From the NCBI RefSeq assembly GCF_003366055.1, contig NZ_CP025544.1, forward strand, positions 851,278-915,277: 64,000 nucleotides of DNA. Reading direction: 5' to 3'. Shown piece after piece: positions 29,376 to 37,677 of this stretch. This DNA is from Candidatus Chromulinivorax destructor (GTDB lineage Bacteria; Babelota; Babeliae; Babelales; Chromulinivoraceae). The notes below the pieces were generated by a model, which was not told where the DNA came from, ran no database searches, and saw only the letters and a list, made by a program, of their open reading frames with translations. Numbering within the stretch: the first letter of the stretch is position 1; each line of letters starts with the position of its first letter. The position numbers were made by a program, and so were the translations under genes.

Positions 29376-30500
29376 CTAAAAAGATTTAAATGCGATCCAG
29401 ATGTCATTAATTTGTTTTTGAGTTAATACATTGGGAAAAATTTGTAATTTTTTAAAGTTTTTCTGCCCAGGCAAGCAGTCTTGCACGCCAATATATTCTT
29501 GTGGTAGCTCTTCTAAAACATCTTTGACCGTAGGCAAAAGACAAAATTCTTTGCAACTCAACATCATCATTTCATGGTTATAGATATAGTTAATGAACTG
29601 ATAAACTAAATCATCTTTTTGCGATGAAGCACAAATAACAATATTACTAATCAATAAAAGTGTCCCTTCATCGGGAATCGTAAAAGCAAGATCATTATCA
29701 GTAAGCATTTCACGAACAATACGTTCTCTTTGCCCTACAACAAGTGGATAGGTTTTAGATGTTAAGAAATATCCTTGTTGAAAATCTGTGTATGCTCCAA
29801 CCCAAGATTTTTGTGCAAGAAATAATTCTTCAATTGTTTGTAATTGTTGTGTATTGAGTTGAGTGCTGTTCCATCCTAAATATTTTAATGATAGGAAAAT
29901 TGCTTCTCGTGAATCATCAACCATGCTAATTTGCTTGCAAGGGACTTGCTTTTTATTAAATATAAGATTCCATGAATTAGATGGTAAACCATCTTGAAAA
30001 TAACTATGAGTGTAGCCAAGACCAAGAACATCCCAGTAGATTGGTAAAGAGTATTCATTTGCAGGATCAAACGACATATTCATAAACTCAGGATATAATC
30101 TATCGATAAAATCACATCGAGAATGATCTATTTTTTTAAGAAACCCTTGTTGAATTAAAGGTTGAATGATGTATTCTGATGGCAAAATGATATCACAATT
30201 GAGGTCTTTTGCGATTTCAAATTTAGTGATAAGTTCTTCATTACTTTCGTAATAATTAACATATATTTTAATACCCGTGTCTTTTTCAAATTTTTGAAGT
30301 ATTGATTCATCGATTTTATCTGACCACATGTAAATTGATAATGAACGTTGTGGTACAAAGTAGTGTGATACGTAGGAAAGTAGTATAAATCCTGTAATGC
30401 AAGATAACCAAAACAAAATAAATAAAAGCCGAATGTTAATTTTCACAAAAGATAAAATATAACTTTGTTTTTCAGAATTGTTATGAAATTTTTTCATCAT
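29376..30500 (-). CDS. potD: Spermidine/putrescine ABC transporter, substrate-binding protein
   Basis: Periplasmic polyamine-binding protein for the PotABC importer. Seen: an N-terminal hydrophobic segment (about residues 24-46) acting as signal or anchor; the PotD-like opening of the mature part (LSIYMWSDKIDESILQKFEKDTGI); DIILPSEYIIQPL; and LPIYWDVLGLGY. Length 374 is usual. It overlaps potC by about 20 bp, with two adjacent ATGs at 30500 and 30497, so translation is coupled. Polyamine rather than other substrate specificity rests on family resemblance and the operon. Confidence 0.9.
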   Translation of the reverse strand: MMKKFHNNSEKQSYILSFVKINIRLLFILFWLSCITGFILLSYVSHYFVPQRSLSIYMWSDKIDESILQKFEKDTGIKIYVNYYESNEELITKFEIAKDLNCDIILPSEYIIQPLIQQGFLKKIDHSRCDFIDRLYPEFMNMSFDPANEYSLPIYWDVLGLGYTHSYFQDGLPSNSWNLIFNKKQVPCKQISMVDDSREAIFLSLKYLGWNSTQLNTQQLQTIEELFLAQKSWVGAYTDFQQGYFLTSKTYPLVVGQRERIVREMLTDNDLAFTIPDEGTLLLISNIVICASSQKDDLVYQFINYIYNHEMMMLSCKEFCLLPTVKDVLEELPQEYIGVQDCLPGQKNFKKLQIFPNVLTQKQINDIWIAFKSF

Positions 30501-31269
30501 GTGCCGCCAATCGAGCTTGTAATAATGATATAGCTAATACAAAAAAACTACTGATTAATAACATAATTGTTGAAAGTGCATTAACTGTTGGTGATATGCC
30601 AGATCGTATCATGGTAAAAACATACAATGATAATGTTTGAGCTGATGAACCTGCACAGAAAAATGATATAACAAAATCATCAAAAGAAACAATCATAACG
30701 AGCAATGTTGAAACTAAAATTGCAGGATATAAAAAAGGCATAACAACATGACGGAAGGTGTACCATGATGAAGCCCCTAAATCTAATGAAGCTTCTACTA
30801 AGCGGTGATCAAGTTCATCTAATCGTGCTTTTAAAATTGGAATAGTAAACCCAAGGCCAAGCAGTGTGTGACCTATAATTAACGTGATAACACCAAGTGG
30901 TATCATAAAATAAGAAAATAGACTGAGCATTCCTACAGCGATAGCGATATCAGGAACTAATATATTGCTATAAAAGAAATAAGAGACTTTGGTTCTCATT
31001 TTTTTAGCTCCATATACCAGCATAAGACCAAGCAATACGCTTAAGCAAGCTGAACTAATTGCAACCGTAACTGAATTTTGAAAAGCTCTCCATATTTCAA
31101 CCGAATGGAATAGTTCGTAGTACCAACAAAATGATGCGCCTGTCCACTGAGCAGGAAAACCACCCTTGTTAAATGAATACATGGTGAGAATAATAATTGG
31201 GAGATACAAAAAAATGCAAAAAATTCCTACATACAAAGGTAGAAAAATTTTTTTTAGTCTTAATTCCAT
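30481..31269 (-). CDS. potC: Spermidine/putrescine ABC transporter, permease
   Basis: Second permease of the polyamine importer. Seen: six hydrophobic helices; the N-terminal LPIIILTMYSFN block; the ABC-permease EAA loop VEASLDLGASSWYTFRHVVMPFLYPAI. Length 262 fits PotC. It lies between potB (8 bp) and potD (overlap). Confidence 0.93.
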   Translation of the reverse strand: MELRLKKIFLPLYVGIFCIFLYLPIIILTMYSFNKGGFPAQWTGASFCWYYELFHSVEIWRAFQNSVTVAISSACLSVLLGLMLVYGAKKMRTKVSYFFYSNILVPDIAIAVGMLSLFSYFMIPLGVITLIIGHTLLGLGFTIPILKARLDELDHRLVEASLDLGASSWYTFRHVVMPFLYPAILVSTLLVMIVSFDDFVISFFCAGSSAQTLSLYVFTMIRSGISPTVNALSTIMLLISSFFVLAISLLQARLAAHDEKIS

Positions 31270-31277
31270 AGCAAACC

Positions 31278-32153
31278 CTAACGCATAATTTTGGACTGCA
31301 GAGTTATTTTATTAAACAACCAGTAATAGGCAAGAGCCGATAAAAACAACATCCCGCAACTTAAACAAATAAATGCTGCTCCAAGATGCCAATCTTTTCC
31401 AATAAAAAAATATTCCGAGATTAATGTTCCTACAAAAAAGAGTTTCATACCACCAAGTAATGATGGAATTACATATTCTCCAAATGAAACAACATACACT
31501 AAAAAGAATCCTGCTTGAACACCTGGCATAGAGAGTGGTAATATAATACGCCAAAATGTTGTACGAAATGAAGCACCTAGATCATATGACGCTTCAATTA
31601 GCTTGGTATCAATCTTTTCTAAGGATGAATATAACGGCATGATCATGAATGGTAAATAAACATGAAACATAACTAAATAGATTGCAAAATAACTATTTAA
31701 AAAATTAAGTGGTTTTTGTATAACGCCTAAAAACATGAGTGTATGATTAATCACACCATTTTTCTCGAGGATGAAAAACCATGCATACACTTGCACTAAA
31801 AGATTAATCAAAAATGGAATTGATAATAAGAACAAGAAAAAAAACTTAAATCGTTTTACGTACAAAGCTAAAAAATATGCAATTGGGTATGCAATTAAAA
31901 GACTGGCGATTGCAGTTGTACTTGCAAGCATAATTGATCGCAAGATAATTCGTATATGTGATAAATCAATTATTTCATAAAAATTATTAAGCGTAAATGA
32001 TTGGACCAGTTGAGATCCTTGACCTTGCGATAAGCTTAAAATAAGAACAAAAATAAGTGGTAACACTAAAAAAGCAAATTGCCAAATAAAAGCAGGAGTT
32101 ACAAGAAAAAAGTATGTTTCGGCTTTTATTAATTTTTTAATCTCTTCAAACAT
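31278..32153 (-). CDS. potB: Spermidine/putrescine ABC transporter, permease
   Basis: First permease of the polyamine importer. Seen: six hydrophobic helices and the EAA loop IEASYDLGASFRTTFWRIILPLSMPGV. Length 291 fits PotB. It starts 7 bp after the potA stop. Confidence 0.93.
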   Translation of the reverse strand: MFEEIKKLIKAETYFFLVTPAFIWQFAFLVLPLIFVLILSLSQGQGSQLVQSFTLNNFYEIIDLSHIRIILRSIMLASTTAIASLLIAYPIAYFLALYVKRFKFFFLFLLSIPFLINLLVQVYAWFFILEKNGVINHTLMFLGVIQKPLNFLNSYFAIYLVMFHVYLPFMIMPLYSSLEKIDTKLIEASYDLGASFRTTFWRIILPLSMPGVQAGFFLVYVVSFGEYVIPSLLGGMKLFFVGTLISEYFFIGKDWHLGAAFICLSCGMLFLSALAYYWLFNKITLQSKIMR

Positions 32154-32160
32154 TATGACC

Positions 32161-33252
32161 CTAATTTTTTAACAAGACGCTGTTTTCCTTTTGCCAGTAC
32201 ACGTTGACTATTTCATCATAGTCGATAGTCTCTTTTGGAAAATGTTCTTCATTTTGCTCAAAGACTTGCATAACGCTTCCATTAGGCAGTGCTATGTTGT
32301 ACTGAGTTGATCTTCCATGATAAATAATTGCGCTGACGGTTCCTGTTACATGGTTAGAAAAACCAACTAATAAACGCTTACTAATTTCAACTTTTTCAGG
32401 TCGAATGCTTAAATAAACTCTTTTTTGCTGCAAAAGATCTTGCCAGTTTCCAACCATTGGGACCAATACACGATTAAATTCATCGATATACAAATACAAT
32501 TCTTCTCGTTCTAGCACAAGATGTCCATGAAGAATATTTGTCGACCCAACAAAGCGTGCAACCATGGTTGATTGAGGGAATTCATAAATTTCTTTTGGTG
32601 TTCCAACTTGTTCTATTTGGCCATTTTTGCCCATAATAGCCATTTGATCAGCAACCGTTAAAGCTTCTGTTTGATCATGGGTAACATAAATAAATGTCAT
32701 ACCAAGTTCTTCTTGAAGCTCAATAAGCTCTACTAAAACTCTTTCACGTAAACGTAAATCTAATGCTGCTAAAGGCTCGTCAAGTAGCAATACATCAGGT
32801 TCGTTAATAACAGCGCGGGCAATTGCAACTCGTTGCTGTTGTCCACCAGATATTTGACGAACTGATTTATGTTTTAACTGTTCAAGCCCAAACAATTTTA
32901 ACATTTTAGCAACTTTACGTTCGATTTCAGCTGCTGGAATTTGTTTAACTCTCAATCCATACGCAATGTTATCAAACACATCAAAGTGAGGGAATAAAGC
33001 ATAATTTTGAAATACAGTGTTTACTTGTCGTTGATTAATAGGTAAATGAGAAATATTTGTATTACCTAAAAAAACTTGCCCTTGATCAGGTTCTTCAAAA
33101 CCTGCAATCATGCGCAAAACAGTTGTTTTACCACAACCACTTGGTCCAAGTAATGCAAAAAATTTACCACTAGGTATCTCAAGATTAAAGTTATTTAAAA
33201 TTAAGTCAGACCCAAATGATTTTGTTACATTTTGTAGCTTTATGCTTTTCAT
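32161..33252 (-). CDS. potA: Spermidine/putrescine ABC transporter, ATPase
   Basis: ATPase of the polyamine importer. Seen: Walker A GPSGCGKT (36-43), Q-loop region NTVFQNYALFPHF, ABC signature ISGGQQQRVAIARA, Walker B VLLLDEPLAALD, H-loop THDQTEA, and a C-terminal TOBE-type regulatory domain (about 240-363). The start was set at ATG 33252 because GGAGTGAG lies just upstream; the longer frame to 33282 would add ten residues without a ribosome-binding site and would run into the region just after the previous gene. Confidence 0.95.
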   Translation of the reverse strand: MKSIKLQNVTKSFGSDLILNNFNLEIPSGKFFALLGPSGCGKTTVLRMIAGFEEPDQGQVFLGNTNISHLPINQRQVNTVFQNYALFPHFDVFDNIAYGLRVKQIPAAEIERKVAKMLKLFGLEQLKHKSVRQISGGQQQRVAIARAVINEPDVLLLDEPLAALDLRLRERVLVELIELQEELGMTFIYVTHDQTEALTVADQMAIMGKNGQIEQVGTPKEIYEFPQSTMVARFVGSTNILHGHLVLEREELYLYIDEFNRVLVPMVGNWQDLLQQKRVYLSIRPEKVEISKRLLVGFSNHVTGTVSAIIYHGRSTQYNIALPNGSVMQVFEQNEEHFPKETIDYDEIVNVYWQKENSVLLKN

Positions 33253-33269
33253 AATCTCACTCCACTGTG

Positions 33270-34010
33270 TTATATATTGCAAACCTTTTTCTTTTCTGAG
33301 AATTTTGCAAAAAATATTGGTGCTATGACATCAGCTAAAGTGCATGGCAAAACAACAGCAATAATCATTAACAAAAAGAATAGTCCAAAGTGTGAGTAAA
33401 AATCTGACAATCCATGACCAACTGCATAAAAAATAGAAGCCATTGCGCTAATAAAAGTATGCAAAAAGTGTAAAAGTAATGAATTTTCTTTTGTTCTAAA
33501 TTCTGGTAATTGAGACATCACCCAACCATTAAATAATCCAACAAAAAGAAATGGTAAAATATTTGGTAGCTCTGAAGCAAAACAAATATGAAGATCCATT
33601 TCGATACCTAACATAAGACCTGCAGCATAAGGAAGCAAGACATCAGACAATGTACAAAAAATCATTGATGAAACTGTTCCAACCATTAAACCAATCCATA
33701 CTCTTTGTGAATATCTGCGGAAGGTTACAATTGTACCGCTTGTTGCAAATAGAATATGAGCAAAATGGAACGAATGGAAAAGAACATCTAATCCTGCTGT
33801 CTGAGTTGTTACTTCATGATGTCCACCGCAACATGTTGATGCTACCGTAGCAATAGCTTCTGGATTTGAATAAAAAAGAACATGAATCATGGTTAAAAGC
33901 ATTAATGCTAAAGCAACAGACATTGTTGCATAAGGAAAATGATGCAAAAGTTCATGATAAAAAGATTGCCACATTGTTCTTTTTTCATGATTATGAGTTT
34001 CTACGCACAT
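33270..34010 (-). CDS. His/Cys-rich multi-pass membrane protein, first gene of the pot operon
   Basis: 246 residues, about six hydrophobic helices, no family recognised. Seen: a His-rich N-terminus (ETHNHEKR, HELLHHF), a CCGGHHE motif after helix 1, HSFHFAHI, and acid or Cys residues within helices (TLSDVLLPYAAGLMLG, PCTLADVIAPIFF). This could suggest metal binding or transport, but that is inference. The start is ATG 34010: a perfect GGAGG stands 7 bp before it, inside the codons of an upstream ATG at 34022 that would otherwise begin the frame. It ends 17 bp before potA, so it is very likely co-transcribed with it. Confidence 0.8.
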   Translation of the reverse strand: MCVETHNHEKRTMWQSFYHELLHHFPYATMSVALALMLLTMIHVLFYSNPEAIATVASTCCGGHHEVTTQTAGLDVLFHSFHFAHILFATSGTIVTFRRYSQRVWIGLMVGTVSSMIFCTLSDVLLPYAAGLMLGIEMDLHICFASELPNILPFLFVGLFNGWVMSQLPEFRTKENSLLLHFLHTFISAMASIFYAVGHGLSDFYSHFGLFFLLMIIAVVLPCTLADVIAPIFFAKFSEKKKVCNI

Positions 34011-34198
34011 AGTAGCCTCCATAAAATTATTAATATTTCTTGATTTTTATACTTATAAGTATAGCAAAAAAATTCAATTTTAATAATAAATTAAAAATGG
34101 TTAATATTGCTATATATGTATATTATTTTTATTTATATACTAATAAAAAATCTAGGCATTATTCTAACTTTTTAGAATCTCATAGTAAGGAAATTGTT

Positions 34199-35550
34199 AT
34201 GGCTCATAATAAAAATTATATACCTGGAAGTTTTTTACAATTTTCTCCAAGTATTGTTTTTGTCTTTACTTTTATGCTGTTATATCTATTTTTTGCATCC
34301 TATTATACATCAATTTTACCCATTATTCTTATGAGTTTGCCTCTTTGCACTGTTTTAATAACAACGGCATACGCTTTTTTTACTTTCAAAAAAACAACTT
34401 CAGTATATGAAAAAATAAGAATTTTTTTAGTGGATCAATTAATCAGTCAACATCATATTTTTATGCTAGTTTTATTGGCTCAGCAATATTTTGCCATGCT
34501 CTTGCCATAACTGGTGGAATTGTTACGGCAATTAATCTTGGCGTTCTTGTATTACCAGCTCAATGGATACTACCAGTCATGTTTTTAATTGCAATTGGGT
34601 TATCTATGGTGATTAAGTCGTGGACTGTATCTGTTGTTGTATTTATGCCAATCTCTTACGGCATTGCTCAGTGCTTACAGATCGATGTAGCTTTAATGGC
34701 ATCAACTATGCTGAGTGGAATTATCTGTGGATATCAGCTATCAATGTTTTCAGGGGTTATGAATCAGTATGAAAAAATAAAAGAAATTTTGTGGCTTATT
34801 GTTCCTGCAGTTGGTGGAACATGTATTGTATTATGCATGTATCGTTATCAATTATTTGACCATTCATTTTATCAAGCATTAAGATCATCTTTATTTGTGC
34901 AAGATTACATAACTATCGTACCGCTTTTATTCTTTATAGTTGCAGCAACATTACACGCAGATCTTATTATGAACATATTTGTTTGTTCTTGTTCATCGTT
35001 GGCCATAGGCATTTTTCAAAATAAAATATCATATGCAGATGCTGTTATATCACTGTTTGAAGGGTACTATTCTCAGCCAGAGATGATTAAATTAATGATT
35101 TTATGCATTTTATTATCAGGTCTTACTAACATTGTTAATTATAATCATGGATTTCATTATCTTGTTGATCTTGTTAAACAGAAAAATAAAAATGGATATG
35201 TACGACAATTTTTTATGATTTTTATTTTAATAATTATTAGTACAACTATTGGTTTAGATACGGTATCAATTAACGTTTTAATGCCGATGATGAAAAAAAT
35301 AAGTGACCGATATGCTGTATCATACCAACGAGCGTTGGCACTCTTATATGTAATCAGTACGACCGTTTGTTGCTTTTTGCCATACGCATCTTGCATGTTG
35401 CTAGCTAGTTATCTTGGAAGAGCTTCTATCATGAGCATGATTCAGTATATGTTGTATCCTGCATTCATAATTGCATGGTCTTTTATTTCAGTATGTATCG
35501 GTAGCTATCAAAAAACATCTAAAAAATATTTTTATCGATCAATAAATTAA
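34199..35550 (+). pseudogene. NhaC-like Na+/H+ antiporter interrupted by a frameshift
   Basis: Multi-pass membrane protein similar along its length to the intact NhaC-like protein at 39126-40442 (for example TNIVNYNHGFHYLVDLV against SSIITYNGGVDYIINKL). The frame starting at ATG 34199 (ribosome-binding site AAGGA) runs to a stop at 34510. The family resemblance then continues in the -1 frame, beginning about 34459 (FYASFIGSAIF, then AITGGIVTAINLGV) and ending at 35550. The switch falls on a run of five T (34458-34462). It is either a frameshifted pseudogene, a sequencing error in the T run, or slippage; the rest of the downstream frame is fully open for over 1 kb, so the decay is recent or only apparent. 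Confidence 0.8.
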
Positions 35551-35694
35551 ATAATTTGTTATATACCGTTATCAAATGTTTACCTATTCTCAATTAATTT
35601 TTTTATAAAAATAAGTGTTGAAATTACGATGATTACATTTGTTAGAATACTAAAAAAGAATTGAAGTAGTATTTTATACGATAAAGGGTTTGTT

Positions 35695-36177
35695 ATGTCG
35701 ATGCACCACTATACCCAGAAAGAAATATCACAGATAAAGCGCAACTGGCTGCAAGCTTTGTATATATTTTTTGGATGGGATTGTATCAGTATATTGTTTA
35801 ATATTACAACAGAGATAGTTAATGAATATTCTTTCATTCGGGCTTTGTGCATTGCAGTCATCGCATATAGTTTGTTGTTTTTTTTCTATTGGTTAAGTTA
35901 CTATTATGGATATAAAAAACCATGGAATAGTTTTTTACTTGTTAGTGCATTGTTTGGATTTTTATTTTCGGTGTGTGGTATAATCTTAAAACTCTCTCAA
36001 ATTGGCATGATAATTATCGAAGGATCATCTTTCGATGGAATATTGCTTATTAATGTATTGAGTTCATTATCTCTTTTTGCAGTGCGAATTTATTATTATT
36101 ATATGAGCTATAAGCTTTATTGTGTTTATGATTTATTTAAAATGTCGAAAATAGATATATTTACAATAATTAAGTAA
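35695..36177 (+). CDS. Small four-helix membrane protein, paralogue 1
   Basis: 160 residues with four to five hydrophobic segments and no family that I recognise. Seen: N-terminus MSMHHYTQKEIS followed by RNWLQALYI; the loop YYGYKKPWNSFLLV; and the C-terminal block YYYYMSYKLYCVYD. The same three blocks occur in the gene at 36691, so the two are paralogues made by tandem duplication (overall roughly half of the residues match). Ribosome-binding site AAAGGG precedes the ATG. Confidence 0.75.
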   Translation: MSMHHYTQKEISQIKRNWLQALYIFFGWDCISILFNITTEIVNEYSFIRALCIAVIAYSLLFFFYWLSYYYGYKKPWNSFLLVSALFGFLFSVCGIILKLSQIGMIIIEGSSFDGILLINVLSSLSLFAVRIYYYYMSYKLYCVYDLFKMSKIDIFTIIK

Positions 36178-36208
36178 AAAAAGGTGAGCGTAATGCTCAC
36201 CTTTTTTT
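36177..36208. terminator. Bidirectional terminator, duplicated unit 1
   Basis: Stem AAAAAAGGTGAGC (to 36189) with GCTCACCTTTTTT (from 36195). The same GGTGAGC-5nt-GCTCACC hairpin, followed by the same bases, recurs at 37622, which marks the duplication. Confidence 0.85.
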
Positions 36209-36229
36209 ATATCTTGAACAAATGTTCAA

Positions 36230-36493
36230 TTACTCAATGATTTTGTTATCACGGATTAATTCAGCATTTTTGTTACCAACATAGATCGCAGCGATTAACC
36301 AAATAGCAATAAAGCCAAGGCCAATCATTATTCCAAGTGCCATTAAATTAGCAACTTTAAACGCTTGTTTAGCACCAACGTTTAATGAATTGTTAATTGC
36401 AGAACCAGCAGCTTTACTTCCACGTGATCCAACAGTATCAGTAATACCTTTTATTTTGAATTTAGCGTCGTTGCTTGTTGGAATGTGCATCAT
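36230..36493 (-). pseudogene. C-terminal fragment of the ATP/ADP translocase gene
   Basis: Codes for the last 87 residues of the translocase encoded at 37678-39051; I count six differences in 87 residues, and the first 97 bases from the shared stop end are identical. It begins at an ATG-ATG that is internal in the full gene (residue 371), and sequence upstream of it is unrelated: it meets a remnant of the NhaC 3' end. One or two helices at most could be made, so it is a fragment produced by duplication, not a functional carrier. Confidence 0.9.
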
Positions 36494-36504
36494 TATTTAT
36501 TAGC

Positions 36505-36551
36505 AAGTATCAAAAAACATCTGAAAAATATTTTTATCGATCACTCAGTTA
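36505..36551 (+). pseudogene. Remnant of the 3' end of the NhaC-like gene
   Basis: TATCAAAAAACATCT, then AAAATATTTTTATCGATCA, repeats the final codons of the gene ending at 35550 with one or two changes. It adjoins the translocase fragment and marks the join of the tandem duplication. Confidence 0.8.
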
Positions 36552-36690
36552 AACAATCTTTGATACCTGAAATGGGCAATTCTTTTTTCGATATTTTTTG
36601 TAAAAATAAGTATTGAAATTACGATGATTAGATGTGTTAGAATGGTAAAAAAAGAATTTTAAAATTATCGTATATGTTTTAGGAGTTTTT

Positions 36691-37134
36691 ATGTCAATGC
36701 ATCATTATACTGACAAAGAAATATCTCAGGCAAAGCGCAACTGGTTGCAAGCTTTATATATACTTTTTGGATTCGCTTGTGTGGGTATATTATCAGAGAC
36801 ATTTAATAATTATTCTGGTCTACTGACTTTGAGGACTGAAGCAATAGCCTATATTGGATTGTTTTTATCATATGGATTAACTTATTATTATGGATATAAA
36901 AAACCATGGAAAAGTTTTTTATTGGTTAATACAGTATTAGGATTTGTAGTCTTGCTGTGTAATATTGGTATAAAAATTTATAATATAAGCAGCATGTTTA
37001 TGCAAGGATCACGACTTACTACATTGATTTTGATTACATTGAGTTCATTATTCTTTTTTGTAGTAAAAATTTATTACTACTATATGAGTTATAAACTTTA
37101 TTCTGTCTATGACGCTGTAGACTCTCAAAAATAA
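36691..37134 (+). CDS. Small four-helix membrane protein, paralogue 2
   Basis: 147 residues, paralogue of the protein at 35695: MSMHHYTDKEIS, KRNWLQALYILFGF, YYYGYKKPWKSFLLV and YYYYMSYKLYSVYD are shared, while helices 2 and 4 have diverged. Upstream sequence is shared too (TTGAAATTACGATGATTA). Ribosome-binding site AGGAG precedes the ATG. Function unknown; both copies keep an open frame and the same loop residues, so both are likely under selection. Confidence 0.75.
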   Translation: MSMHHYTDKEISQAKRNWLQALYILFGFACVGILSETFNNYSGLLTLRTEAIAYIGLFLSYGLTYYYGYKKPWKSFLLVNTVLGFVVLLCNIGIKIYNISSMFMQGSRLTTLILITLSSLFFFVVKIYYYYMSYKLYSVYDAVDSQK

Positions 37135-37146
37135 AATAATCTGTAC

Positions 37147-37179
37147 AAAAAAGGCTCGAAATTTTCTCGAGCCTTTTTT
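37147..37179. terminator. Bidirectional intrinsic terminator
   Basis: Stem AAAAAAGGCTCGA (37147-37159) with TCGAGCCTTTTTT (37167-37179), T-runs on both strands. It separates the second small membrane protein gene from the minus-strand gene at 37246. Confidence 0.88.
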
Positions 37180-37245
37180 ATTTTTATAGCGGTTATTTTT
37201 TATAAAAAATATTAAAAATAACAATTACTCAACATCAAGATTATC

Positions 37246-37581
37246 TTAAGTAATTTTTGTTATATAAATTAAATTTAATTCACTATCGTTATAATCAAAC
37301 GGCTGAATACATGCTTTATTGTCAGGCGGCAGTACAAATGCTTTTTCTTTTTCTTGAAGAATAATGGTTCCGGCTTTGCGTCTATCAATTTCATGAAATT
37401 CTATGAATGATGCTGCAAGTTCTTTATACATATCATCATAACCTTGAGTGATATTGGTAGGAATTTTATTGATAATTCTTATACTTCCGAGAGAACATTC
37501 AGCAATTGTAGCAGGTTGCAAAGATGCAAAAGATAGTTGATTGATAAGGGCGAATAAACAAAATAATAGTATTTTTTTCAT
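37246..37581 (-). CDS. Small exported protein of unknown function
   Basis: 111 residues with a signal peptide (about 1-19, ending LSFASLQ). The mature part has two Cys (AECSLG and KACIQP) and a beta-like C-terminus. No family recognised. The gene lies between the hairpins at 37147 and 37622 in the second duplicated unit; the first unit has nothing at the matching place, so it was inserted there or lost from unit 1. Confidence 0.65.
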   Translation of the reverse strand: MKKILLFCLFALINQLSFASLQPATIAECSLGSIRIINKIPTNITQGYDDMYKELAASFIEFHEIDRRKAGTIILQEKEKAFVLPPDNKACIQPFDYNDSELNLIYITKIT

Positions 37582-37621
37582 GAGACTTTTTTTTAAGAAT
37601 GTTGTTTATAATTTTTAAAAT

Positions 37622-37654
37622 AAAAGAAGGTGAGCATCAAGCTCACCTTCTTTT
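37622..37654. terminator. Bidirectional terminator, duplicated unit 2
   Basis: Stem AAAAGAAGGTGAGC (37622-37635) with GCTCACCTTCTTTT (37641-37654). Counterpart of the hairpin at 36177. Ends the translocase transcript on the minus strand. Confidence 0.85.
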
Positions 37655-37677
37655 ATATATCTTGAACAAATGTTCAA

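Noticed and set aside
36230-36493. Reading the 87-codon frame as a stand-alone small membrane protein
   Set aside because: It is a nearly exact copy of the translocase C-terminus and its 5' edge is a duplication join.
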